From contig NZ_CP017688.1 of the NCBI RefSeq assembly GCF_001831475.1, forward strand, positions 124,001 through 188,000: a stretch of 64,000 bases of DNA, written 5' to 3'. Positions 18,379 through 26,505 of this stretch are shown here, one piece after another. The translations under genes and the position numbers were made by a program. The notes beneath the pieces were generated by a model. That model searched no databases, was not told where the DNA came from, and saw only the letters and a list, made by a program, of their open reading frames with translations. The DNA is from Flavobacterium crassostreae (lineage in GTDB: Bacteria > Bacteroidota > Bacteroidia > Flavobacteriales > Flavobacteriaceae). Positions within the stretch are counted from its first letter, which is position 1, and the number at the start of each line of letters is the position of its first letter.

Positions 18379-19842
18379 CTATTTATGTAGTTGTTCTAAA
18401 ATTTCTTTTACTAGTTGCATGTCGTCAAAATCGTGGCGTATGCCCTTAATTTCTTGATAGGTTTCGTGTCCTTTGCCGGCAATTAAAATAATATCTTTGG
18501 GTTGCGCTAATTGGCATGCGGTTTTGATGGCTTGTTTTCGGTCCGTAATGGTCAGTATTTTTTTATAATTTTGAGCTGCAACTCCTGTTTCCATTTCTTG
18601 AATAATAGCCTCTGGATCTTCTTCCCTAGGGTTGTCCGAAGTCAGTATTGCTTTATCACTTAACTCTGAGGCAATACCAGCCATAATAGGCCGTTTTGCT
18701 TTATCTCTATTTCCGCCACAACCCACTACGGTGATCAATTGTTCGTTATGGGTACGGATATCTTGAATTGTTTTTAAGACGTTCTCTAATGCATCCGGCG
18801 TGTGTGCATAATCAATGATGGCCGTGATATTGCTATCCGAAACAACATATTCAAACCTTCCAGATACACTCTCTAAATTGGATAACAACCGAAGGGTTTC
18901 TAGTCCCTCTAACCCTAAAGCTAAGGCGGTGCCGTAGATCGCTAAAACATTATAAGCATTAAAACTGCCTATGAGCTTGACCCAAACTTCATTGGAGTTT
19001 ATTTTTAATAACAAACCAGACAATTGATTTTCAAGTATTTGTGCCTTATAATCTGCATAGGTTTTTAGGGCGTAGGTGCTTTTTTGGGCTACCGTGTTTT
19101 GTAACATTACGGCTCCATTTTTGTCATCTATATTGGATAATGCAAAAGCGGATTTAGGTAAATTATCAAAAAAAGACTTTTTTACGTCTCTATATTCTGC
19201 AAAAGTAGGATGGTAATCTAAATGATCGTGGGATAGATTCGTGAAAACCCCTCCTGTAAAATGAAGTGCTTCGGTTCTTTGTTGGTGTATTCCGTGGGAA
19301 CTCACTTCCATAAAACAATAAGCAACTCCTTTGGCAACCATTTCGTGCAAATAATGGTTGATAGTAATGGAGTCTGGTGTGGTATGTGTGGCTTTATATT
19401 CTTGGGTATCTACCATGATTTTTACCGTAGACAACAAACCTACTTTGTAACCCGCTTTTTGAAACAATTGGTATAATAACGATGCTACAGTGGTTTTGCC
19501 ATTAGTACCTGTGATGCCTACTAGTTTTAATTTCCCGGAAGGGTTACCAAAATAATTAGCTGCCATATAGGCCAACGCTTTATTGGTGTCTTTTACCTTT
19601 ATGTAAGTAATACCCTGCTCTAGTTTTTGGGAGAGTGTATCACAAATTATAGTTTTGGCTCCTAACGCAATGGCTTTTGAAATAAAATCGTGCCCGTTAG
19701 ATACTGTCCCTCTAATGGCTACAAAAACATCGTTTGGCACTATTTTTCTGGAGTCAAATTCTATTTTATTGACTGCAATATCTGTAGCACCGTTTACGGC
19801 TTCAATGGCTACTTTGTATAATATGTCTTTAAGTACTATCAC
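18379..19842 (-). CDS. murE: UDP-MurNAc-tripeptide synthetase MurE
   Basis: 487 residues. It adds the third amino acid of the stem peptide. ATP loop ITGTNGKTTVASL (about 110-122), substrate loops AIRGTVSNGHDFI and HTTPDS, MEVSSHGI, and the C-terminal DNPREEDP motif (about 405), which in characterised enzymes indicates use of meso-diaminopimelate rather than lysine. It overlaps the end of ftsI by 4 bases (ATGA type) and lies 6 bases before mraY. Confidence 0.96.
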   Translation of the reverse strand: MIVLKDILYKVAIEAVNGATDIAVNKIEFDSRKIVPNDVFVAIRGTVSNGHDFISKAIALGAKTIICDTLSQKLEQGITYIKVKDTNKALAYMAANYFGNPSGKLKLVGITGTNGKTTVASLLYQLFQKAGYKVGLLSTVKIMVDTQEYKATHTTPDSITINHYLHEMVAKGVAYCFMEVSSHGIHQQRTEALHFTGGVFTNLSHDHLDYHPTFAEYRDVKKSFFDNLPKSAFALSNIDDKNGAVMLQNTVAQKSTYALKTYADYKAQILENQLSGLLLKINSNEVWVKLIGSFNAYNVLAIYGTALALGLEGLETLRLLSNLESVSGRFEYVVSDSNITAIIDYAHTPDALENVLKTIQDIRTHNEQLITVVGCGGNRDKAKRPIMAGIASELSDKAILTSDNPREEDPEAIIQEMETGVAAQNYKKILTITDRKQAIKTACQLAQPKDIILIAGKGHETYQEIKGIRHDFDDMQLVKEILEQLHK

Positions 19843-21842
19843 AATAATTCGAGTATTATGGTTTTGTTGTTTATAGCTCCTTGATCTGTAGCATTAGATT
19901 GCGTTTTGACTTTTCCGATCCCTTTGGTTTTTACGTTAAATCCTAAGTTTTCTAATAATGCAATTGCATCCATGCCTGGCATCCCTTTAACATTAGGAAT
20001 GCGTTTTTTGGATTTTTGTAATGCCGTGTAATATGCATTATAGCTTTTATCTTGCTTTACTATTTTTTTGTTTAAATCTGTTATTTCATTGGTAGACGGG
20101 GCATCTGTGAAGATTTTTTGTGCAATTCTTTTAAAAACGGGCCCAGCAACACCTGCTCCATAAAAATCTCCTTTGGCCGTACTTGGTTTATGAACCACTA
20201 CAATACAGGAGTATTTAGGATGATCTGCTGGAAAATAACCCACAAAAGAAGAGGCATAATACATTCCGGCACCGTTACGTTTGCCATAGTTTACTTGTGC
20301 TGTTCCGGTTTTGCCTGCCATCGAAAAATCTTTGGAATACAACTTGGATGCAGTTCCTTTTTTGACCACATTAGCAAGGACTACTTTTAATTTTTTGATG
20401 GTCTCTGGTGAGCATATCCGGGGGTTTATTACTTCGGTGTCTACCTTTAAAATGGTTTTATTCCATTCTTTGATTTCCGAAATAAATTGTGGCTTTACCA
20501 TAACGCCATTATTTGCTACTGCATTATAAAACGCCAAGGTTTGCATCGGTGTTATAGAAACTCCATAGCCAAATGCCATCCATGGTAGAGAAATAGTATT
20601 CCAAGATTTATCTTCAGGTTGGGGTATATACGGCCTTCCTTCTCCTTCAAAATCCATTTTTAATTTTTTGTTTAATCCGTAAGAATTTATGTGGTCTACA
20701 AATTGAGCTGGATTATCCTTATAGTTTTGATAGACCGCTTGAACCATTACCGTATTGGAGGATAATTCAAAACCTCTTGCCAAAGAAATTTTGCCGTAAC
20801 CGCCTTTACGAGAATCTCGAACTGCTTTTCCAGAATACCTAATTTCGCCCCCAAAGGTGTTATAAACCGTGCTGGTATCTACTAACTTGTCTTCCAAAAG
20901 TGCCATCATGTCCACTAACTTAAACGTGGAACCTGGTTCATGAGATTCTGCTACGGCATAGTTGGTGGTTTCGTAGTAGCTGCCGTCACTTGCTCTTCCT
21001 AAATTAGAAATAGCTTTTACTTTTCCGGTTTCGGTTTCCATAACCACAACACAACCATGGTCTGCCTCAAATTCTTGCAACTGCTTCAATAAAGCATGGT
21101 GCGCAATGTCTTGAATGTATACATCTATGGTAGAGATTACATCATACCCATCTTGAGGATCTACCTCGTTAACATCTCGTATGGGTTTCCATTGTCCTTT
21201 GGCAATTTTTTGCTTAAGAATTTTCCCATCTTTGCCATTTAAATATTTTCGGTAAGCCCACTCAATGCCTTTTCCGTCCAAAACTCCGTTGGAATTCAGG
21301 CGTTCATAACCAATGGTTCTTTCGGCTATTTTGCCTATCGGATGCTCTCTTACGGTTTTTTGCTCCACTATAATGCCACCTTTATAGGCTCCAAGCTTAA
21401 ATAGTGGAAAACTTTTTATTTTGATATAATCCGTATAACTCAAATTGCGCGAAATCAAATAATATCTATTGTTATTTGCTCTAGCTTTTCGTAATTCATT
21501 TTGGTAATGGCTGCTTGGTTTGTTTAAAAAACGAGCCAAGGAGTCGGATAACGGCCCTATGTTTTTCTCAAATACGGCTGCTTTGGGCGCCACGGCATCA
21601 AAACGTATTTCGTAATTAGGGATAGAGGTGGCTAACAGACTACCATCAGCAGAATAAATATTTCCTTTATTGGCTGGAATAACAAAATTCTTGACGGTTC
21701 TTTCTTTGGCTAATTTTCTATAATAGGCCCCTTCAACCCACTGGATGTTAGTTAATTTCACAGCAATGCCTATTGCCATCAAAAAGACTGCAAATGCAAC
21801 TAGATAAATTCTGTAGGATATATGTTTATCTTCTACTGCCAT
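19839..21842 (-). CDS. ftsI: penicillin-binding protein FtsI (PBP3-type transpeptidase) with PASTA domain
   Basis: 667 residues. A short cytoplasmic start, one membrane helix (about 11-30), a dimerisation/pedestal region, and the transpeptidase domain with all three active-site motifs: STFK (Ser305), SSN (361-363) and KTG (511-513). A PASTA domain (about 613-667, RIPNVKGMPGMDAIALLENLGF) ends the protein; PASTA tails are absent from E. coli FtsI but known in Bacteroidetes. It cross-links septal peptidoglycan together with FtsW. It overlaps ftsL by 10 bases and murE by 4. Confidence 0.96.
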   Translation of the reverse strand: MAVEDKHISYRIYLVAFAVFLMAIGIAVKLTNIQWVEGAYYRKLAKERTVKNFVIPANKGNIYSADGSLLATSIPNYEIRFDAVAPKAAVFEKNIGPLSDSLARFLNKPSSHYQNELRKARANNNRYYLISRNLSYTDYIKIKSFPLFKLGAYKGGIIVEQKTVREHPIGKIAERTIGYERLNSNGVLDGKGIEWAYRKYLNGKDGKILKQKIAKGQWKPIRDVNEVDPQDGYDVISTIDVYIQDIAHHALLKQLQEFEADHGCVVVMETETGKVKAISNLGRASDGSYYETTNYAVAESHEPGSTFKLVDMMALLEDKLVDTSTVYNTFGGEIRYSGKAVRDSRKGGYGKISLARGFELSSNTVMVQAVYQNYKDNPAQFVDHINSYGLNKKLKMDFEGEGRPYIPQPEDKSWNTISLPWMAFGYGVSITPMQTLAFYNAVANNGVMVKPQFISEIKEWNKTILKVDTEVINPRICSPETIKKLKVVLANVVKKGTASKLYSKDFSMAGKTGTAQVNYGKRNGAGMYYASSFVGYFPADHPKYSCIVVVHKPSTAKGDFYGAGVAGPVFKRIAQKIFTDAPSTNEITDLNKKIVKQDKSYNAYYTALQKSKKRIPNVKGMPGMDAIALLENLGFNVKTKGIGKVKTQSNATDQGAINNKTIILELL

Positions 21843-22180
21843 ATTTTTTTTAAAAAACTCTTTTCTTCTTCTTTTTTTACTTTAATTTTTACTGGAGGAA
21901 CCGTGGCCGGAAAAATGTTTTTTACAATCATTTTTTGAGAAACCGTAGACTCCATCCGTAACTTCATTAATTGAGAACGACGGTCCACAAATTCAGAACG
22001 CAATTCTTTCACCTCATTGGTTAGCGCTGCAATTCTAAATACTTTTTGCTCAAAGCGCTGCGTATTTGCAATCATTATAATTGCCAAGAGAATAATAAAA
22101 ACAATAAAACGCCAATTTTTGATTGCATCATCGTCAATCAAAAATTTTGCTTTTAGTATGTCATACACTCCTGTTTTCAT
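21833..22180 (-). CDS. ftsL: cell division protein FtsL-like
   Basis: 115 residues when started at MKTGVYDILKAKF (22180); an upstream ATG at 22204 would add eight residues and overlap rsmH. One membrane helix (about 24-40) is followed by a heptad-rich coiled-coil region (RIAALTNEVKELRSEF) and a basic tail. Such small bitopic proteins scaffold FtsQ-FtsB-FtsL. Sequence identity in the family is low; position between rsmH and ftsI and the topology support the call. Confidence 0.82.
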   Translation of the reverse strand: MKTGVYDILKAKFLIDDDAIKNWRFIVFIILLAIIMIANTQRFEQKVFRIAALTNEVKELRSEFVDRRSQLMKLRMESTVSQKMIVKNIFPATVPPVKIKVKKEEEKSFLKKIWQ

Positions 22181-22187
22181 TACGGCA

Positions 22188-23096
22188 TTATATTTTTTTG
22201 GCAATTCTTAATTTTGCACTACGGGCTCTATTGTTTGTTTTTATTTCTTCGGGACTAGGTATAATTAGTTTACCGATGGTTTTAAAAGGAACCGAAAAAT
22301 TACCAAAAAAGTCTCTCTCTGGTTCTCCCTCAAACAACCCATTTTTCATAAATCGTTTTACCAACCTATCCTCTAAAGAATGGTAAGAGATAACGCTCAA
22401 CCTGCCTTCGGGGTTTAAAATCTCTAAGGATTGCTCTAAAAATTCTTTTAAAACATCCATTTCTTGATTTACTTCAATCCTGATGGCTTGATAAATTTGG
22501 GCCAATATTTTATTTCTTACTTTCTCTGGCAGGTATTTTGCCAAAACCTCTTTTAGCTCGTCTGTGGTTTTAATTGGGCATAGTTCTCGAGATGCAATAA
22601 TAGTTCTTGCAAGAGCAGGTGCACTTTTTAACTCGCCATAATCCAGAAATACTCTTCTTAGATTTTCGTCATCGTATTCGTTGACAACTTTATAGGCGTT
22701 TAAATTGTTTTTCTGACTCATTCTCATGTCTAGTTCTGCATCAAAACGAGTAGAAAACCCTCTTTCTGGAACATCAAATTGATGGGAAGAAACGCCTAAA
22801 TCACCTAATATTCCGTCTACACTTTTTATGCCATTAAAACGTAAAAATCGTTTTAAATGCCTAAAATTTTCATTTATTAGCACAAAACGTTCGTCCGCAA
22901 GAGCGTTAGCCAAGGCATCTTCGTCTTGATCAAAAGCAAACAATTTGCCCTCCGGCCCTAGCCTTCTTAAAATTTCTTTAGAGTGTCCTCCACCTCCAAA
23001 AGTTACATCTACATACACACCATTGGGCTTAATATCTAAGCCATCTACGGATTCTTGAAGTAAAACTGGATTATGATATTCCATTGTCATCGTCAT
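22188..23096 (-). CDS. rsmH: 16S rRNA (cytosine1402-N4)-methyltransferase
   Basis: 302 residues. It methylates N4 of C1402 in the decoding centre of 16S rRNA using S-adenosylmethionine. Motifs: HNPVLLQESVDGL near the start, the SAM-binding loop DVTFGGGGHS (about 30-40), FDQDEDAL, GILGDLGVSSHQFD (about 97-110), RGFSTRFDAELDMRM, and ISYHSLEDRLVKRF (about 240). It overlaps the 3' end of mraZ; the third Met (23084) is an equally good start. Confidence 0.96.
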   Translation of the reverse strand: MTMTMEYHNPVLLQESVDGLDIKPNGVYVDVTFGGGGHSKEILRRLGPEGKLFAFDQDEDALANALADERFVLINENFRHLKRFLRFNGIKSVDGILGDLGVSSHQFDVPERGFSTRFDAELDMRMSQKNNLNAYKVVNEYDDENLRRVFLDYGELKSAPALARTIIASRELCPIKTTDELKEVLAKYLPEKVRNKILAQIYQAIRIEVNQEMDVLKEFLEQSLEILNPEGRLSVISYHSLEDRLVKRFMKNGLFEGEPERDFFGNFSVPFKTIGKLIIPSPEEIKTNNRARSAKLRIAKKI

Positions 23097-23544
23097 TTAA
23101 ATTTCCCATTACATCTTCTGCTAAATCAGCAAAATCTAGATCTTCGCCACTTATTGATTTTTCGTACAAATCTTTGTCCCAAATCTCTACGATAGTAACC
23201 GCCGATGAAAAAACCACCTCTTTGGCAATACTTCCAAAAAGCATCAAATCCTTAGGCACTAACAACCTGCCTAAAGAGTCTATTTCTACAATTTTTACCC
23301 CAGCAGTAAACCGACGAATAAAATCATTGTTTTTTTTAACAAAGCGATTGAGTTTGTTTATTTTTTGCATCATTACATTCCATTCTTCCATAGGATACAA
23401 CTCCAAACAAGGCTGAAACACCGAACGCTTCAAGACAAATCCGTCTTGAAGTGAAGCTGCCAACTGCTTTTTAAGGGGTGCGGGCAACAAAACCCTCCCT
23501 TTTGCATCGACCTTACATTCGTATGTACCAACAATTGAGTTCAA
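23071..23544 (-). CDS. mraZ: transcriptional regulator MraZ
   Basis: 157 residues with two SpoVT-AbrB-like DNA-binding units, each with the DxxGR signature (KVDAKGRVLLP, about 12-22, and EIDSLGRLLVP, about 87-97). MraZ forms a ring-shaped oligomer and represses its own dcw operon by binding spaced GTGG repeats. The start is a TTG codon: there is no ATG or GTG in a fitting place, GTYECKVDAKGR must be near the N-terminus, and a -7 box lies 27 bases upstream. First gene of the 15.7-kb cluster. Confidence 0.93.
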   Translation of the reverse strand: MNSIVGTYECKVDAKGRVLLPAPLKKQLAASLQDGFVLKRSVFQPCLELYPMEEWNVMMQKINKLNRFVKKNNDFIRRFTAGVKIVEIDSLGRLLVPKDLMLFGSIAKEVVFSSAVTIVEIWDKDLYEKSISGEDLDFADLAEDVMGNLNDDDNGIS

Positions 23545-23570
23545 AAGAATAATTTATAAAATGATTGAGG

Positions 23571-23578
23571 CAAAAATA
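23571..23578 (-). promoter_or_regulatory. mraZ/dcw promoter -7 box
   Basis: The minus strand reads TATTTTTG, a full TAnnTTTG match, 27 bases upstream of the mraZ TTG. The expected -33 region falls inside the MraZ-type repeats. Confidence 0.65.
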
Positions 23579-23589
23579 TGAAATTTTTA

Positions 23590-23634
23590 CCACTATTTAC
23601 CACTATATCCCACTTTGTTGATAAGTTTACCCAC
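23590..23634 (-). promoter_or_regulatory. MraZ-type operator (10-bp spaced AGTGG repeats)
   Basis: On the minus strand three AGTGG units (plus-strand CCACT at 590-594, 600-604 and 610-614 of 23 kb) are spaced exactly 10 bp apart, with a further GTGGG at 23630-23634. This matches the known MraZ box format of TGGG-like units with 5-base spacers. The repeats cover the -33 position of the mraZ promoter. Confidence 0.75.
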
Positions 23635-23933
23635 ATTACAATCAAAACCCTTAATTTTTGGACAATCAACTACTTAACTCCGAATTGGCTTAAGTGTAAG
23701 AATATTCACAGTACTCAAAAAGGAGTCAAAAACACCAGTCCTTTTTGAAGCCACAAAGGGTGTTTTAAAGCCTTGCTAAAATTTAAAAAAAGAGCCAACA
23801 TAGAACTATTAAATGCTTTAGAGACTCAAAGAGCCCAAAATCGAAAATAATCTGTTTAAAAAAAGTTAGCAAAAATTCATTTTAATGTATTAAATCCTAT
23901 ATTTGTCAAAATTGAAAATTCGGATTTTAACAC
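23635..23933. other. intergenic region between divergent mraZ and hydrolase genes
   Basis: AT-rich with no gene seen. It holds a plus-strand -7 box TATATTTG (23898-23905) 28 bases before the hydrolase ATG. Confidence 0.55.
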
Positions 23934-24698
23934 ATGGAAAAAAACTATAAAAAAGAAGGTAAATACAGCTATTATGAAGCTGGCGAAGGAACGCCTATTG
24001 TAATTTTACACGGTCTGATGGGAGGGCTAAGTAATTTTGATGCTGTAGCTAGTTACTTTTCTGAAAAAGGGTATAAAATAGTTATTCCAGACTTACCAAT
24101 TTACACCCAGAATATCTTAAAGACTAATGTCAAAAGTTTTGCTAAATACGTCAAAGATTTTATTACTTTTAAAGGATTTGATAACGTAATCCTTTTAGGA
24201 AACTCCTTAGGAGGACATATTGCATTGTACCATACCAAAATGTATCCCGAAAAAGTAATTGGTTTAGTAATTACTGGTAGCTCCGGGTTGTACGAGAGTG
24301 CCATGGGGGACAGTTATCCCAAAAGGGGCGATTATGAATACATCAAAAAGAAAGCAGAAGATGTTTTTTATGACCCTAAGGTAGCCACACCAGAACTCAT
24401 CGACGAAGTATATGCCTCTGTGAATGACCGCATAAAATTAATTAAAACCCTTACAATTGCCAAGAGTGCCATACGCCACAACATGGCTAAAGACCTGCCT
24501 AACATGAAGGTTCCCACGTGTATCATCTGGGGCAAAAATGACAAAGTAACTCCTCCGGATGTGGCCGAAGAGTTCAACAAACTGCTTCCTAATTCTAGTT
24601 TATACTGGATCGATAAATGTGGTCATGCCGCAATGATGGAACAACCCGAAGAGTTTAATAGACTACTGGAAGAGTGGTTAACTACAACCAATTTATAA
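23934..24698 (+). CDS. alpha/beta-fold hydrolase
   Basis: 254 residues of the alpha/beta hydrolase fold. Oxyanion segment HGLMGG (26-31), nucleophile elbow GNSLGGH with Ser91, acid residue in WGKNDKVTPP (about 200) and catalytic His in CGHAAMMEQPEEF (about 230). There is no signal peptide, so it is cytoplasmic. Its substrate cannot be told from sequence; relatives include esterases and C-C hydrolases. It lies 43 bases upstream of engB and is transcribed away from the dcw cluster. Confidence 0.85.
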   Translation: MEKNYKKEGKYSYYEAGEGTPIVILHGLMGGLSNFDAVASYFSEKGYKIVIPDLPIYTQNILKTNVKSFAKYVKDFITFKGFDNVILLGNSLGGHIALYHTKMYPEKVIGLVITGSSGLYESAMGDSYPKRGDYEYIKKKAEDVFYDPKVATPELIDEVYASVNDRIKLIKTLTIAKSAIRHNMAKDLPNMKVPTCIIWGKNDKVTPPDVAEEFNKLLPNSSLYWIDKCGHAAMMEQPEEFNRLLEEWLTTTNL

Positions 24699-24741
24699 GC
24701 ATTTTTTTAGAAAAAAAAGAAAGGCCTCAAAAAATAAAAAT

Positions 24742-25356
24742 ATGAAAATCAATACTGCCGAATTTGTAATTAGCAATTCTGATGTTACTAAATGTCCCAA
24801 AGATTTTTTGCCAGAATACGCATTTATAGGTAGGTCCAATGTAGGAAAGTCTTCCTTGATAAACATGTTGACCAATCACAAAAAATTAGCAAAAACATCC
24901 GGAAGACCCGGAAAAACGCAGTTAATAAATCATTTTTTAATCAATAACAATTGGTTTTTGGTAGATTTGCCAGGTTATGGCTATGCTAAGGTATCCAAAA
25001 AAACCAAATCTGTATTCCAACAATTTATCACGGATTATTTTGAAACCAGACAACAGCTTGTTTGCGCCTTTGTACTGATCGATATCAGACACGAAGCCCA
25101 AGGAATCGATATTGAGTTTATGTCTTACATGGGAGAGAGCGAAATTCCGTTTTGTATTATTTTTACAAAAGCAGACAAAATTAGTAGAGTAAAAATTGAC
25201 TCGCATATTGCTTCGTACAAAAAGAATATGTTTGCCAACAATTGGGCCGAAATGCCCCATTATTTTGTCACCTCAGCAACAGAATCTATTGGCAAAGAAG
25301 AGCTTTTAAGCTACATTGACGAAGTTAACCAAGAGGTGTTTAAAAACAAACAATAA
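24742..25356 (+). CDS. engB: ribosome biogenesis GTPase EngB/YsxC
   Basis: 204 residues. A TrmE-Era-like GTPase needed for late 50S ribosomal subunit assembly. GTPase motifs: G1 GRSNVGKSS (30-38), G2 region SGRPGKTQ, G3 DLPGYGYAK (about 74), G4 FTKADK (about 140) and a G5-like VTSA (about 174). Length fits the family. A terminator follows. Confidence 0.96.
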   Translation: MKINTAEFVISNSDVTKCPKDFLPEYAFIGRSNVGKSSLINMLTNHKKLAKTSGRPGKTQLINHFLINNNWFLVDLPGYGYAKVSKKTKSVFQQFITDYFETRQQLVCAFVLIDIRHEAQGIDIEFMSYMGESEIPFCIIFTKADKISRVKIDSHIASYKKNMFANNWAEMPHYFVTSATESIGKEELLSYIDEVNQEVFKNKQ

Positions 25357-25380
25357 TTTTTTAAACAAAATTAAAAACAA

Positions 25381-25428
25381 AAAAACTAGTAGAATTTCCT
25401 GTTAAAGGTTTGTTCTACTAGTTTTTTT
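25381..25428 (+). terminator. terminator after engB
   Basis: AAAAACTAGTAGAA (25381-25394) pairs with TTCTACTAGTTTTT (25413-25426), followed by Ts. It also lies downstream of the convergent PAP2 gene. Confidence 0.8.
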
Positions 25429-25473
25429 TAGGCTAAAAAGTAATTCAAAACAAGGTCTTTCACTCCTTAATTA

Positions 25474-26070
25474 TTAATTTACTGGATTACCGTTGTGTTT
25501 GGAAACAGCCTTTGGAAAGTATTTTTTTTGTAAATTTTGAAACAACCAAAAAGCCAAACAACCGGATGTTGCCCCAAAAAGGTAGCCCGTCAGAATATCT
25601 ACCGGATAGTGTAATCCTAAATAAATACGGCTGTAAGCAAACACTAAAGACCATAAAAACAATACATAAGCGTATTTAAAATAATGTTTGATATTGTGGT
25701 AAATAAATACAGAAACCGCCATACTTGTTGCTGCGTGACCCGAAAAGAAACTGTAAGAACTCCTGGATTGAACAATCCTGATACTGTCTTTGATAACTGG
25801 ATTGTTGCATGGGCGCAAACGCTGAAATCCGTTTTTAAATAAATTGGTTACTTGGTCTGAAAAAGTTATTAAAACTGCTATTGCAAGCAACAGATACAAG
25901 GTTTGTTTTATACCTAATTTTTTAAGCATAAGGTATAACAACACCAAAAATAACGGAGTCCAATTAAGTTGTCTAGTAATTCGCAACCACAACCAATCAT
26001 ATGTACTAGAGCCGAGCCCATTGAGATAAATAAATAATTGTGTATCTAGGGATAGTAATTGTTCTAGCAT
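25474..26070 (-). CDS. PAP2-family membrane phosphatase
   Basis: 198 residues with five to six membrane segments. All three parts of the PAP2 acid-phosphatase signature are visible: KNGFQRLRP (about 74), SFFSGHAA (about 107) and SRIYLGLHYPVD (about 147-158). Members act on lipid phosphates such as undecaprenyl diphosphate or phosphatidylglycerol phosphate with the active site facing the periplasm; which one applies here is unknown. The start codon overlaps the stop of tatA by one base (TAATG), so the two are translated together. Confidence 0.88.
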   Translation of the reverse strand: MLEQLLSLDTQLFIYLNGLGSSTYDWLWLRITRQLNWTPLFLVLLYLMLKKLGIKQTLYLLLAIAVLITFSDQVTNLFKNGFQRLRPCNNPVIKDSIRIVQSRSSYSFFSGHAATSMAVSVFIYHNIKHYFKYAYVLFLWSLVFAYSRIYLGLHYPVDILTGYLFGATSGCLAFWLFQNLQKKYFPKAVSKHNGNPVN

Positions 26071-26396
26071 TACATGTTGCGTTTTACAGGTCCTGTCACT
26101 TCTTGGATGTCTTCTTTTACTTTATTGGCCTGAATTATAGAATCTCCTAAGAGATCCTCTTTTACTTTACTAATTTCAGAATGTATATTTCCGCTCATAT
26201 CCGACAAGGATTTAGCGTCTAAACCATTAGACTCGGCTCCTTTTTGTATCTCGCTCTTGATATCATTTGTTGCATGCTTTAGCTGTGCCATCGCTTTTCC
26301 CATAGTACGAGCCATTTCTGGAACTTTGTCGGAACCAAAAAGCATTAACACAATAAACATAATGAAAACTAATTCTCCTCCTCCTATGCCAAACAT
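26070..26396 (-). CDS. tatA: Sec-independent translocase subunit TatA/TatB
   Basis: 108 residues. An N-terminal membrane helix with the FGIGGGELVFIMFIVLMLFG pattern, the conserved FGSDKVPEMAR hinge, then an amphipathic helix and a polar tail. It is one pore-forming subunit of the twin-arginine pathway that moves folded proteins across the inner membrane. tatC is not in this window. A minus-strand -7 box TATCTTTG at 26418-26425 is a good promoter for the tatA-PAP2 pair. Confidence 0.9.
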   Translation of the reverse strand: MFGIGGGELVFIMFIVLMLFGSDKVPEMARTMGKAMAQLKHATNDIKSEIQKGAESNGLDAKSLSDMSGNIHSEISKVKEDLLGDSIIQANKVKEDIQEVTGPVKRNM

Positions 26397-26417
26397 AATT
26401 TTTACTTTTTATTATCG

Positions 26418-26425
26418 CAAAGATA
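26418..26425 (-). promoter_or_regulatory. tatA promoter -7 box
   Basis: TATCTTTG on the minus strand, 22 bases upstream of the tatA ATG. Confidence 0.6.
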
Positions 26426-26460
26426 TTAATTTTTGAATGCTTCTGTTTTAAATTGATCAC

Positions 26461-26494
26461 AAAAAAAAGACCCAATTAAGTGTCTTTTTTTTTG
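26461..26494 (-). terminator. terminator after M1 peptidase
   Basis: A/T-rich hairpin with AAAAAAAAGAC and GTCTTTTTTTTT arms, 12 bases beyond the peptidase stop and before the tatA promoter. Confidence 0.65.
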
Positions 26495-26505
26495 TAGAAT
26501 TCTAT

